DNA of 64,000 nucleotides from NCBI GenBank assembly GCA_963827545.1, contig CAWHBI010000050.1:1-64000 (forward strand), written 5' to 3'. Below, piece by piece: positions 35,754 through 44,977 of the stretch. The DNA is from AWTP1-13 sp963827545 (GTDB taxonomy: Bacteria; Pseudomonadota; Alphaproteobacteria; Rhizobiales; Hyphomicrobiaceae). A model generated the notes under the pieces. It made no database searches and had not been told where the DNA came from. It was given only the letters and a program-made list of their open reading frames with translations. Position numbers and translations under genes: made by a program. Each line of letters starts with the position of its first letter. Position 1 is the stretch's first letter.

Positions 35754-36116
35754 ATGACGACGCTCACCGGCATCAGGGTATTGCTCGTCGAGGACGAGCC
35801 GCTCGTCGCCATGGGGATCGCGGACCAACTCGTCGGGGCGGGCGCTGTCATTGTTGGGACGTGTCCGACAGCCAGTCGAGCAATCGGCACCTTGCAAACG
35901 ACCGACGTGGACGTCGCCGTCATCGACTTCGTTCTCGCCGACAGCAATAGCGAAGCGGTCCAGGACACCCTCGAGCGCAAAGGCGTGCCGTTCGTTGTTC
36001 TGACCGCGTATCCACCGGTCCTGGTGCGCCGAAACGAGAACCAGCAGATTCTCTCCAAGCCAGTCGCAACAGAGCTCCTCTGCTCCACCGTCCGCGCCCT
36101 CTGCAATCGGCGCTGA
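35754..36116 (+). CDS. Single-domain response regulator
   Basis: This 120-residue receiver domain has no output domain: RVLLVEDEPLVAMGIADQL (acidic pocket), VAVIDFVLADSNSE (phosphoacceptor Asp after VAVI), FVVLTAYPP (switch Thr) and QQILSKPVATE (Lys). Such CheY-like proteins in Rhizobiales often work with HWE/HisKA_2 kinases. No kinase is in the window. ATG 35754 follows GGGAGATCGGG. Divergent from the previous receiver gene, suggesting a shared control region. Confidence 0.88.
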   Translation: MTTLTGIRVLLVEDEPLVAMGIADQLVGAGAVIVGTCPTASRAIGTLQTTDVDVAVIDFVLADSNSEAVQDTLERKGVPFVVLTAYPPVLVRRNENQQILSKPVATELLCSTVRALCNRR

Positions 36117-36444
36117 GACGTACGCGGGATCCGCCCGCGCCTTCGCTGGGGTCTCGTGTGGGGAGGTTGCGCCAACAACTGGCGTCATCCCGGCGAAGGC
36201 TAACCCATGGGCCCGATGAACAGATGCGACCTCTTGGTGTTTGGTCTAGTTTGGACATCCGCGGGAGGAACGAGTGAGCTCGGCACATGCGTTGCTGCAG
36301 CGTTCATCGCAATGACACGAAAGATGCTCCGAGAGTGTCTGTGAACCGGCGCGCCGCGGCGCACTGCTGCGATAGCGACGGCCTCCTCCGCCAGCAGCTG
36401 ACCGGCACCGACATTCGCGAGAAGGTCGCCGCGGGGTTCGCGGA
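36117..36444. other. Stretch before the transport/catabolic cluster
   Basis: No full gene is supported. The last ~100 bases can be read in one frame to TGA at 36448 (LRQQLTGTDIREKVAAGFAE), which looks like the C-terminus of a lost protein gene. A promoter for the downstream cluster probably lies here but no clear -35/-10 pair was found. Confidence 0.35.
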
Positions 36445-37206
36445 ATGAGCTCGCGCGTGGTCGAAGGCATGGCCGTCGAGATCGCTGGCGAAGGCGATGC
36501 GGTCATCTGCATCCACGGACTGGGCGGCACCTCCAACACCTTTCAGCCGCAGATGGCAGCCCTCTCCGGACGCCGCGTCGTGCGCCCCGACCTTGCCGGA
36601 TCGGGCCGGTCGGCTGTCGTCGATCACCCCTCGATCCCCCTCTTCGCCGCCGCCGTCGCGCGCATGGCCAAGGCCCTCCACATCCAGACGGCCGTGATCG
36701 TGGCTCACTCCATGGGCACGATCATCGCCCAGCATCTCGCAGCGCAGCATGAGACTTTGGCGCGCAAGCTGATCCTGCTGGGTGCCCTGATCGAGCCTGC
36801 GCAGGCCGCGCGGGAAGCGCTGCACCAGCGTGCGGCGGCAGCACGGTCGGGCGGTCTTGCTCAGATAGCTGACCAGATTATGCAGGGCGGGACGTCCTCG
36901 CAGACGCGGGAACGCAATCCTGCAGCCGCAGCTTTCGTGCGCGAAAGCATACTTCGACAGACGCCGGAGGGCTATGCTCGCACCTGCGAGGCCCTGGCTT
37001 CGGCTCGCGCTGCGGACCATAGGGAGGTACGCTGCCCCGTGCTGCTGATCACCGGCGAGGAGGACGCGACGGCGCCGCCGTCGGTGGCGCGCATGCTGGC
37101 CGATCGCATCACCGGCGCCCGGGTCAAGATCCTGCCCCGATGTGGACATTGGCCGACGGTGGAACGGCCCGAGGAGGTGAATGCGGAAATCAGGGGATTC
37201 ATCTAA
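36445..37206 (+). CDS. Alpha/beta hydrolase (lactonase/esterase type)
   Basis: This 253-residue cytoplasmic hydrolase has the oxyanion motif ICIHGLGGTSNTF, the strand VVRPDLAGSGRS, the nucleophile elbow IVAHSMGTIIAQHLA, the acid-loop LLITGEEDATAP and the catalytic His in LPRCGHWPTVERPEEV. The whole alpha/beta-hydrolase_1 layout is similar to 3-oxoadipate enol-lactonases and related ring-cleavage enzymes, but specificity cannot be read. It is the first gene of a co-directional cluster with an amidohydrolase 70 bases downstream and a LIV-type transporter, so hydrolysis of an imported ester, lactone or amide is a reasonable inference. Confidence 0.88.
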   Translation: MSSRVVEGMAVEIAGEGDAVICIHGLGGTSNTFQPQMAALSGRRVVRPDLAGSGRSAVVDHPSIPLFAAAVARMAKALHIQTAVIVAHSMGTIIAQHLAAQHETLARKLILLGALIEPAQAAREALHQRAAAARSGGLAQIADQIMQGGTSSQTRERNPAAAAFVRESILRQTPEGYARTCEALASARAADHREVRCPVLLITGEEDATAPPSVARMLADRITGARVKILPRCGHWPTVERPEEVNAEIRGFI

Positions 37207-37276
37207 CCAGCGACCGCCACTGGCCACCAACACACGAACAAGCCGATCATCGGCGACCGACAGGAAGGAGCGACCA

Positions 37277-38608
37277 ATGAGCGATACTTCGACCTCCAAC
37301 CCGCCATGGAACCGCGAGCCGGTCGGCGGCGAGGGAACGACGGTCTTCACCAACGTCCGCGTCCTGAACGGCTCGGGCGACAACCCGTTCATGGGCGAGG
37401 TGGCGCTGCGCGGAAATCGCATCGTCGGCATCGGTCGCGGCCAGCGCGTCGCCTACGGCGGCGGCGGCACGGTGATCGACGGGGGCGGCGCCACGCTGAT
37501 GCCCGGCCTCATCGATGCGCACCTGCACCTTTCCTGGAACAATGCGCCGGGCATCGAGCCGATCCAGCTGATGCCGCCCGAGGAGCACACGCTCAACACC
37601 ATGTACATGGCCAAGCTGGTGCTCGACTCGGGCTTCACGGCTGGTCGCGGCGCCGCGGCTGCAAAGCCGCGGCTCGACGTCGTGATCCGCAACGAGATCA
37701 ACGCCGGGCGCATCCCGGGCCCGCGCTACACGGCCGCCGGCCCCGAGATCACCACCGTCGGCGGGCTCGGCGACAGCGCCCCCTCGCACATCCCCCACGA
37801 GGGGCTGAACCTCGGCATCGTCGTTTCGGGGCCGGAGGAGGTGCGCCGCGTCGTGCGCATGCTCATCAAGTACGGGGTCGACTCCATCAAGCTCAACCTC
37901 TCCGGCGAGGAGATCACCGGCATGGGCGCGGAAGAGACGCCGATGTCGGAGGAAGAGGTGGCGATGGCGGCCAAGGAGGCCAAGGCCCGCAACAAGGTGC
38001 TGGCCGCGCATGCCCGCTCCTCGGAGTCGGTCAAGCAGTGCGTGCGTCACGGCATCCAGAACATCTATCACGCCTCGTTCGCCGACGAGGAGGCGCTCGA
38101 CATCCTCGAGGCCGCCAAGGACAGGCATTTCGTGGCGCCCGGCCTCGCCTGGCTGATCTGCACCGCCCGCCATGCCGGCGAATGGGGCATCAAGCCCGGC
38201 TCGCCCATCACAATCGCCTACGAGCGCGAGCTTGCGATGGCGGTCGAGACCATGAAGAAGATGCACCGCCGCGGCATCAAGGTGCTGATCGGCGGCGACT
38301 ATGGCTTCGCCTGGACCCCGCAGGGCACCAACGCCAAGGACCTCGAGTACTTCGTCAATCTGGTCGGGCTGTCGCCCATGGAGGCGATCGTGGCGGCGAC
38401 CAAATACGGCGGCCAGATCATGGGAATGGGCCACGAGCTCGGCCAGATCAAGGAAGGCTATCTGGCGGACCTGCTGCTGGTCGACGGCGACCCGCTGGCG
38501 GACGTGCGCATTCTCCAGGACAAAAACCGCCTGCTCGCTATCATGAAGGATGGCAAGTTCCACAAGGAGCCGGCGGCCCGCCGCGCCAACGTGCGGCGCG
38601 TCGCCTGA
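37277..38608 (+). CDS. Metal-dependent amidohydrolase family protein
   Basis: This ~443-residue TIM-barrel hydrolase of the imidazolonepropionase-like group has small flanking beta domains (VFTNVRVLNGSG, VIDGGGATLMPGLID). It has the metal motif GLIDAHLHLSW, a mid-barrel KLNLSGEEI, metal-His regions VLAAHARSSE and QNIYHASF, and the final ligand in LIGGDYGFAW. Near the C-terminus LSPMEAIVAATKYGGQIM and GYLADLLLVDGDPLADV are typical. It hydrolyses an amide or related C-N bond of an unknown compound. ATG 37277 has GGAAGGAG. It lies between the hydrolase gene and livH. Confidence 0.92.
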   Translation: MSDTSTSNPPWNREPVGGEGTTVFTNVRVLNGSGDNPFMGEVALRGNRIVGIGRGQRVAYGGGGTVIDGGGATLMPGLIDAHLHLSWNNAPGIEPIQLMPPEEHTLNTMYMAKLVLDSGFTAGRGAAAAKPRLDVVIRNEINAGRIPGPRYTAAGPEITTVGGLGDSAPSHIPHEGLNLGIVVSGPEEVRRVVRMLIKYGVDSIKLNLSGEEITGMGAEETPMSEEEVAMAAKEAKARNKVLAAHARSSESVKQCVRHGIQNIYHASFADEEALDILEAAKDRHFVAPGLAWLICTARHAGEWGIKPGSPITIAYERELAMAVETMKKMHRRGIKVLIGGDYGFAWTPQGTNAKDLEYFVNLVGLSPMEAIVAATKYGGQIMGMGHELGQIKEGYLADLLLVDGDPLADVRILQDKNRLLAIMKDGKFHKEPAARRANVRRVA

Positions 38609-38653
38609 AGCAGAAGCCGCCGCGCATGCAGCTCGCACAGCAGTGAAAAACCG

Positions 38654-39547
38654 ATGCGCCTGTTCCTCCTGACACTGCTGAACGGCATCACGCTCGGGGC
38701 CCTTTACTTCATCGTGGCGAGCGGCTTCACGCTCATCTTCGGGCTGATGCGCAATGTCAATCTGGCGCACGGATCGCTGTATCTGCTCGGCGGCTACCTC
38801 GGCTACGTGGCCATCACGCTGACGGATTCGTGGCTCGTCGGGCTCCTCGTCGCGTTTCTTGCGATGGCTCTCGTCGGCATCGCCCTGCAGGTCCTGATCT
38901 TCCGTCAGATGGAAGGCCAGGACCTGCGCCAGACGCTGGTCACGATCGCCCTTTCCATCGTGCTGGCGGACCTGATGCTGTGGGTCTGGGGCGGCGGCTT
39001 CTATCAGATCCAGACGCCGGAGTGGCTCTACGGCGCCGTCACGCTTCCGTTCGTGGTCGGAGCCACCTCGAGCGGCGACCCGGTCTATCTGCAGTATCCG
39101 ATGTTGCGGCTGTTCATTCTCGCGTTCGGGATCATCGTCGGCCTGCTCTTGTGGCTGATGCTCAACCGCACGCGCATTGGCATGATCATCCGCGCCGGCG
39201 TCGACGACGGCGACATGCTGTCGGCGACGGGCATCAACATCCAGCTGGTGTTCGTCCTGGTCTTTGCCCTGGGCGCGGGACTGGCCGGCGTCGGCGGCGT
39301 GATCGGCGGCACGTTCCAGGCGATAGCTCCGGGCGAGGACGTCAAGACCCTGCTGGCCTCGCTGGTCGTCGTCATCGTCGGCGGCATGGGCAGCGTGGTC
39401 GGCACGGCGCTCGGTGCGGTGGTCATAGGACTGGCCGAGCAGATCGGCTCGGTCTACATGCCGACCTACTCAGTCATTCTGACCTTCCTCATCATGGTCA
39501 TCGTGCTCGCCTTCCGGCCCCAGGGCATCATGGGGGCGCGGCAATGA
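38654..39547 (+). CDS. Branched-chain amino acid type ABC transporter permease (LivH-like)
   Basis: This 297-residue inner-membrane permease starts LFLLTLLNGITLGALYFIVASGFTLIFGLM and continues NVNLAHGSLYLLGGYLGY, the LivH signature. The family EAA-like loop GMIIRAGVDDGDMLSATGI precedes the last helices (VVVIVGGMGSVVGTALGAVVIGLAEQ). The last four bases overlap livM (ATGA), showing translational coupling. LIV-type systems also import amides, urea and aromatic acids. The neighbours here argue for a catabolic substrate rather than leucine. Confidence 0.94.
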   Translation: MRLFLLTLLNGITLGALYFIVASGFTLIFGLMRNVNLAHGSLYLLGGYLGYVAITLTDSWLVGLLVAFLAMALVGIALQVLIFRQMEGQDLRQTLVTIALSIVLADLMLWVWGGGFYQIQTPEWLYGAVTLPFVVGATSSGDPVYLQYPMLRLFILAFGIIVGLLLWLMLNRTRIGMIIRAGVDDGDMLSATGINIQLVFVLVFALGAGLAGVGGVIGGTFQAIAPGEDVKTLLASLVVVIVGGMGSVVGTALGAVVIGLAEQIGSVYMPTYSVILTFLIMVIVLAFRPQGIMGARQ

Positions 39548-40580
39548 GCGTCGCCGCCCATCGCGATGGCGCAGCAGGCTCGGCCCGGCGCGCGCGCACG
39601 CTGCCCATCGATCTGCCCACGCTCGCCGTATTGGCCCTGCTCATCCTGATGCCCGCGTTTGTAAATCGGTTCGTGCTGACCGAGGTCTTCGGCCTCACCT
39701 TCGCGTTCGGCATCATTGCGCTTTCGCTGCAGTTCCTGGCGGGCTATGGCGGGATGGTCAATCTCGCCCAGATCACGGTCGCCGGCGTCGCTGGCTACAT
39801 GGTCGCGGTGCTCGGCCCCAATACGATGGGCTTCGGGCTCGCCTGGCCCTGGTGGATCGCCATCCCGATCGCGCTGCTGATCGCGGTTGCAATGAGCGCT
39901 GCCATCGGTCTGCTGGCGATCCGCACCGACGGCATCTATACGATCATGATCACGCTCGCAATTTGCGCGGCGTTCTCGTACTTCACGTTCCAGAACTACG
40001 ACATCTTCAACGGCTACAATGGCGTCAACGGCGTCAGGCCGCCCGGCGTGTTCGGTGTGGACTGGACCGAGCCCACGGCGTTCTACTACCTGCTGCTCGG
40101 CTTCGCCGCGCTCAGCTATCTCGCCGCGCTCTACGTCTCCCGCATCCACGTTCGGCCTGGCGCTGCAGGGCATTCGCGACAGCGCACGCAGGATGGAGGC
40201 GATCGGCTTCAACGTGCCGGCGCATCGCGTCGCCGCCTACGTGTTCACCGGCATCATCGCGGCGGTGGGCGGCATCCTGCTGCTCTGGCACAACGGGCGC
40301 ATCTCGCCCGGCACCATTGGCGTCGGCGCCGCCATCGATATCCTGATCATGGCCGTGATCGGCGGGCTTGCGCCACCCGATCGGGCCTTTCATCGGCGCC
40401 TTCATTTTCGTGTGCCTTTCGACCTTCGCCATGGATATCGTGGAGGTCGCCATTCCGCGCGAGCGGTTCAAGCTCGTCGTGGGGCTCGGATTCCTGCTGA
40501 TGGTCCTGTTCTCGCCGGACGGCGTGATGGGGATCATCGACAAGATCCGGCAATCCGTCCGCCGCAACGATTCGGCGTGA
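39544..40580 (+). CDS. Branched-chain amino acid type ABC transporter permease (LivM-like), two frameshifts
   Basis: LivM partner of the preceding permease, ~345 residues. The first part (LTFAFGIIALSLQFLAGYGGMVNLAQITVAGVAGYMVAV, AIGLLAIRTDGIYTIMITLAI) is in frame from ATG 39544. Near 40150-40160 the frame shifts by one to LALQGIRDSARRMEAIGFNV, and near 40368-40374 it shifts again to RHPIGPFIGAFIFVCLSTFAMD, ending GVMGIIDKIRQSVRRNDSA. Each part matches the family in order and nothing is missing. The shifts are probably sequence errors, since the transporter genes around it are otherwise conserved. Confidence 0.87.
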
Positions 40581-40644
40581 ATCGAAGGGAGAAACTCCGG
40601 CAGGTCGACGGTCGGCCTGCGGATGAAACAGGGAGGAAGTGAAG

Positions 40645-41911
40645 ATGCACTTCGCACGAAGATACGCGCTCGCGCCGCTCGCAACCGTTGCTGTTGCGGC
40701 TGCCGTGTTTGCGACGCCGACACCCGCCCAGGAAAAGACGCTCAAGATGGGCGGCCTCGCCACGCTCGAGGGGGTGTTCGCCAAGAACGGCGAGGACTCC
40801 ATGCGCGGCATCGAAATGGCGATCAAGGAGTACAAGAACACCGCCGGCGGCTACAAGATCGAGCTGATCAAGGCCTCCTCCGACGCCAAGCCCGACACCG
40901 CCATCCGCAGCCGCACGCAAGCTGATCGAGCAGGACGGGATACAGATCCTGATCGGCCCGCTCTCGGGCTCCGAGGGCCTGGCCATGAAGGACTTCGCCA
41001 AGACCAAGCCCGAGATCACCTTCATCAACGGCTCGTCGGCCGCCCAGGACACGACGCTGCGCGACCCGGCGCCCAACTTCTTCCGCTTCTCCAGCGACGG
41101 CGCGCAATGGTCCTATGGCCTCGGCGAGCACGTCTACAAGACCAAGGGCTGGAAGCGGGTCGCCTCGCTGGCCGAGGACTATTCCTTCCCCTACACGCAG
41201 TTCTACGGCTTCGCGCTCGAATACTGCGCTCTGGGCGGCAAGATCACGAACCGCTTCTGGGTGCCGCTCGGCACCAAGGACTACGCCTCCGTGATTGCCG
41301 CGCTGCCCCAGGACGTCGACGCCATCTACGTGGTGCTCGGCGGGGCCGACGCCATCGCCTTCCTGAACCAGTACCAGCAGGCGGGCGGCAAGGCGAAGTT
41401 CATTGCCGGCTCGATCACCGTCGATCCTGCGATCCTGACCTCGAAGGGCAAGGCCAAGGACGCGCTGTTGGGCACGCCGGCCGGCAGCCCGATCGCCGAC
41501 AACTGGGACGATCCGAACTGGAAGACGTTCGTGAAGCTCTACCAGGACACGTTCCCGGCTGATCAGCGCTTCCCGACGCCGTCGCTGTTCGCGGCCAACT
41601 ACTACATCGCCACCAAGGCGGCGCTGGAGGGCTTGAACGCGGTCAAGGGCGATCTGTCGAACAACCACACGGCGCTGCGCAAGTGGCTGTCCACGGCGAC
41701 CATCGACGCCCCGACCGGCAAGATCAAGCTCGACGAGAACCGGCAGGCGATCGCGCCCAACTTCGTCACCGAGGTGGCCGAGCGCCCGGACGGCAGCCTC
41801 TACAACAAGGTCGTCAAGGTCGTCCCGAGCGTCAACCAGACGCTCAACATGGACCGCGCCAAGTTCATGGCGATCGGTCCGGTCGGCCGCGACAACCCGA
41901 AGTGCGATTGA
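40645..41911 (+). CDS. ABC transporter substrate-binding protein (LivK-like), one frameshift
   Basis: This ~422-residue periplasmic binding protein (Peripla_BP_6 type) has a signal peptide (LAPLATVAVAAAVFATPTPAQ). It opens KTLKMGGLATLEGVFAKNGED, then AIKEYKNTAGGYKIELIKAS. Around 40905-40915 one base is out of frame. Afterwards LIEQDGIQILIGPLSGSEGL, ITFINGSSAAQDTTL, NFFRFSSDGAQWSYG and VIAALPQDVDAIYVVLGGAD follow to LNMDRAKFMAIGPVGRDNPKCD. The ligand cannot be read from sequence. GGGAGGAAG lies 6 bases before ATG 40645. It lies between livM and livG. Confidence 0.87.
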
Positions 41912-41925
41912 GCAGTCAAGGACTC

Positions 41926-42708
41926 GTGTCCGAGAGAGCACAACGCATCGCGCAAGGCGCATCGGCTCACGCCCTCGAGGTCGAGGGCGTGAGCCGCCAC
42001 TTCGGCGCGCTCGTGGCGCTGGACAACGTCGACCTTAGCCTCAAGCCGGGGGAGCGGCGCGCCGTGCTCGGCGCCAACGGGGCCGGCAAGACCACGCTTT
42101 TCAACGCCATCACCGGCGACTTCCCGCCGACTGCCGGCAGCGTGCGCTTCTTCGGCGAGGATGTCACAACCCTACCCCCGCACGAGCGCATCCGCCGCGG
42201 CTTGCGGCGCACCTACCAGATTTCCCTGCTGTTCCAGGGTCTCAGTGTCCTCGACAATCTCTACCTTGCCACCCGCGGCGTCACGCGCCAGCGCTACAGC
42301 CTGATACGGCCCGCCCCGGATGACCCTTCGCTCGAGGCGGCGCGCGAGCTGGCGCATGTGGCGCATCTGGACGCGGTGGCAGACAAAACGGTGTCAGAGC
42401 TGAGCTACGGTCAGCAGCGCCAGCTCGAGATCGGCATGGCGCTCGCGGGCGCCCCGCGCTTCGTGCTGTTCGACGAGCCGGCGGCCGGGCTCTCGCCCGC
42501 CGACCGCCGCGAGCTGATCGCGATCCTGCGCGCGCTGCCCCTCCACATCGGCTACATCGTCATCGAGCACGATCTCGACGTGGCGCTGCGCGTGGTGGAG
42601 AGCGTGACCGTCATGCACAACGGCCGCGTGTTCAAGGAAGGCACGCCGGAGTCGATCGAGGCCGACGCCGACGTGCAGGCCATCTACCTCGGGGCCAAGC
42701 GTGGCTGA
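41926..42708 (+). CDS. ABC transporter ATP-binding protein (LivG-like)
   Basis: This 260-residue ATPase has Walker A GANGAGKTTLF, the LivG insert ITGDFPPTAGSVRFFGEDV and TYQISLLFQGLSVLDNLYL, signature ELSYGQQRQLEIGMAL (a Y replaces the usual G-S-G start), Walker B RFVLFDEPAAGLSP and H-switch IVIEHDLDVAL. It energises the LivHM permease on the cytoplasmic side. The GTG at 41926 has AAGGA upstream; TTG 41908 overlapping the previous stop is an alternative. The last 8 bases overlap the next gene. Confidence 0.92.
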   Translation: MSERAQRIAQGASAHALEVEGVSRHFGALVALDNVDLSLKPGERRAVLGANGAGKTTLFNAITGDFPPTAGSVRFFGEDVTTLPPHERIRRGLRRTYQISLLFQGLSVLDNLYLATRGVTRQRYSLIRPAPDDPSLEAARELAHVAHLDAVADKTVSELSYGQQRQLEIGMALAGAPRFVLFDEPAAGLSPADRRELIAILRALPLHIGYIVIEHDLDVALRVVESVTVMHNGRVFKEGTPESIEADADVQAIYLGAKRG

Positions 42709-44977
42709 CACCCGGACCATGAGCGTCGCCAGGCCCATGCTCGAGGTGTCGGGCCTCGACGTGCACTACGGCCGCGTGCCCGCGCTGCAGGGCCTCAATC
42801 TCCGGCTCGACCGGGGCGTGGTCGCTGTCGTCGGCCGCAACGGCATGGGCAAGTCCACGCTCTGCAAGACCGTGACGGGGCTGGTGCGGCCGACCGCCGG
42901 CTCCATACGCACCGGTGGCGAAGAGATTGCCGGCCTCCCGCCGCACAGGATCGCGCGCCTCGGCGTCGCCTACGTGCCGCAGGGGCGGCGTTGCTGGCCC
43001 TCGCTCACCGTCGACGAGCACCTGCGGCTCGGCAGCGGCAACGGCGCCAAGGGCGAATGGACGCCCGAGCGCATCTACGACACCTTTCCCCGGCTCAAGG
43101 AGCGCCGGCGCAACGGCGGCGCTGAGCTTTCCGGCGGCGAGCAGCAGATGCTGGCCATCAGCCGCGCGCTGATCAACAACCCGCGGCTTCTCATCATGGA
43201 CGAGCCGACCGAGGGGCTGGCCCCGGTCATCGTCCAGCAGGTCGAGCAGATGATCCGCGAGCTGGTGCGCGAAGGACAGATCTCCGTCCTGCTCATCGAG
43301 CAGCAGCTCGGCGTGGCCCTCGATATCGCGGACCGCGTGGCGATCATGCTGCACGGCCGGATCGAGCGCGAGATGCTTCCCGGCGAGCTCAAGGCCGATC
43401 TCAGCCTGCAGCGCCGCCTCCTCGGCGTCGGCCGCCATGCCGACGATCCCGTGGAGTCGGAGGGGGCGACGGAGCGTGACGAGGAGACCCGCTACATCCG
43501 CGTGGAGCGCCAGCACGGCGGCGAGCGCGAGGAACCCTCCCATACCTTCGCCGACGGCAACGAGTTGGCCTACCAGGCCCGCTCGATTCCCAATCGCTGG
43601 ACGGCCGACAACCGCAGCGATCCACCGCCGGCAGCGCGGGCGGTGGCAACGTCCGCGGCGATCAATGGCGCATCCGAGCCGGCGCCATCGCAAAGCACGG
43701 AGCTGCCGCCGGTGCCGGTGGCGGCCATGGCCGGGCGCACGGCCTACGTCGTCGGCACCTTCGACACCAAGCGCGACGAGCTGACCTTCATCGTCAACTG
43801 CCTGAAGCGCCTCGGCATGCGCACGACGACGGTCGACCTCGCGACCGGCGGCCGGCCGAGCCCGGCCGACATCGGCCCGCGCGAGGTTGCCGCCCATCAT
43901 CCCAGGGGCGCCGCGGCGGTCTTCACCAACGACCGCGGCGCGTCGGTCACCGCCATGGCCGAGGCCTTCGAGCGGTTCATGCGCACGCGCCGGGACGTCG
44001 GCGGCATCATCTCGGCCGGCGGCTCGGGCGGCACCACCATGGCAACGGCCGGCATGCGCGCGCTTCCCATCGGCATCCCCAAATTCATGGTCTCCACCGT
44101 CGCCAGCAGCGACGTGTCCCGCTACGTCGGCCCCTCCGACATCTCGATGATGTACTCGGTGACGGACGTGCAGGGCATCAACGCCATCTCCGAGCAGGTG
44201 CTCTCCAACGCGGCGCACGCATTGGCGGGCATGATCGGCCACCAGCTGCGCGAGACGCACCGGAGCGCGACCAAGCCCGCCATCGGGCTCACCATGTTCG
44301 GGGTGACGACGCCGTGCGTGCAGGCCGTGCAGCAGGCATTGGCGGCCGAGTACGACTGCATGGTGTTCCACGCCACCGGCACCGGCGGGCGGTCGATGGA
44401 GAAGCTCGTCGACTCCGGCCTGCTGGTGGGCGTGATCGACATCACCACCACCGAGGTGCCCGACCTGCTGGTGGGTGGCGTGTTTCCCGCCAGCCACGAC
44501 CGCTTCGGCGCCATCATCCGCAGCAAGGTGCCCTATGTGGGCTCGTGCGGCGCGCTCGACATGGTCAACTTCCACGCCAGGGACACGGTGCCGCCCCGCT
44601 TCCAGGGCCGCAAATTGCACATCCACAACCCGAACGTCACGCTGATGCGCACCACGGCCGAGGAGAACGAGGCGATCGGGCGATTCATCGTCGAGCGGCT
44701 CAACCGCATGGAGGGGCCGGTCAGGTTCCTCATCCCCGAGGGCGGCGTCTCCCTGCTCGATCAGCCCGGCAGGCCGTTCCACGATCCAGCCGCCGACCGG
44801 GCGCTCTTCACCGCCATCGAGCGCAACTTCCGCCCGACCAGCCATCGGCGGCTGATCCGGCTGCCCTACAACCTCAACGATCCCGCCTTCGCCCGCGCGC
44901 TGGTCGAGAACTTCCGCGCGATTGCCTCACCAGCGGCGAGAGCGACAAGAGAGATGCCCCGTGCCTCGTATCGCTAG
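42701..44977 (+). CDS. LivF-type ABC ATPase fused to a UPF0261 (Tm-1-like) domain
   Basis: This 758-residue protein is in one uninterrupted frame. Residues ~12-245 are a LivF ATPase: Walker A GRNGMGKSTLCKTV, YVPQGRRCWPSL, signature LSGGEQQMLAISRAL, Walker B LLIMDEPTEGLAP and LIEQQLGVALDIADR. Residues ~246-340 are a charged, Pro/Ala-rich linker (ETRYIRVERQHGG, IPNRWTADN). Residues ~345-750 are a complete UPF0261 domain: AYVVGTFDTKRDELTFIVNC, GIISAGGSGGTTMATAGM, GLTMFGVTTPCV, FHATGTGGRSMEKLVDSG and DMVNFHARDTVPPRF. This is the fold of the N-terminal half of tomato Tm-1. The next gene supplies the other Tm-1 half. GTG 42701 overlaps livG; ATG 42719 is an alternative. Confidence 0.92.
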   Translation: MADTRTMSVARPMLEVSGLDVHYGRVPALQGLNLRLDRGVVAVVGRNGMGKSTLCKTVTGLVRPTAGSIRTGGEEIAGLPPHRIARLGVAYVPQGRRCWPSLTVDEHLRLGSGNGAKGEWTPERIYDTFPRLKERRRNGGAELSGGEQQMLAISRALINNPRLLIMDEPTEGLAPVIVQQVEQMIRELVREGQISVLLIEQQLGVALDIADRVAIMLHGRIEREMLPGELKADLSLQRRLLGVGRHADDPVESEGATERDEETRYIRVERQHGGEREEPSHTFADGNELAYQARSIPNRWTADNRSDPPPAARAVATSAAINGASEPAPSQSTELPPVPVAAMAGRTAYVVGTFDTKRDELTFIVNCLKRLGMRTTTVDLATGGRPSPADIGPREVAAHHPRGAAAVFTNDRGASVTAMAEAFERFMRTRRDVGGIISAGGSGGTTMATAGMRALPIGIPKFMVSTVASSDVSRYVGPSDISMMYSVTDVQGINAISEQVLSNAAHALAGMIGHQLRETHRSATKPAIGLTMFGVTTPCVQAVQQALAAEYDCMVFHATGTGGRSMEKLVDSGLLVGVIDITTTEVPDLLVGGVFPASHDRFGAIIRSKVPYVGSCGALDMVNFHARDTVPPRFQGRKLHIHNPNVTLMRTTAEENEAIGRFIVERLNRMEGPVRFLIPEGGVSLLDQPGRPFHDPAADRALFTAIERNFRPTSHRRLIRLPYNLNDPAFARALVENFRAIASPAARATREMPRASYR

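Noticed and set aside
42632..44845. 737-codon minus-strand frame
   Set aside because: Antisense to the LivF-UPF0261 gene, which carries Walker and UPF0261 motifs.
42701..44977. Fusion as an artefact of a sequencing indel
   Set aside because: No frame change is seen between ATPase and UPF0261 parts; the linker is continuous and protein-like. Considered because other genes on the contig are frameshifted.
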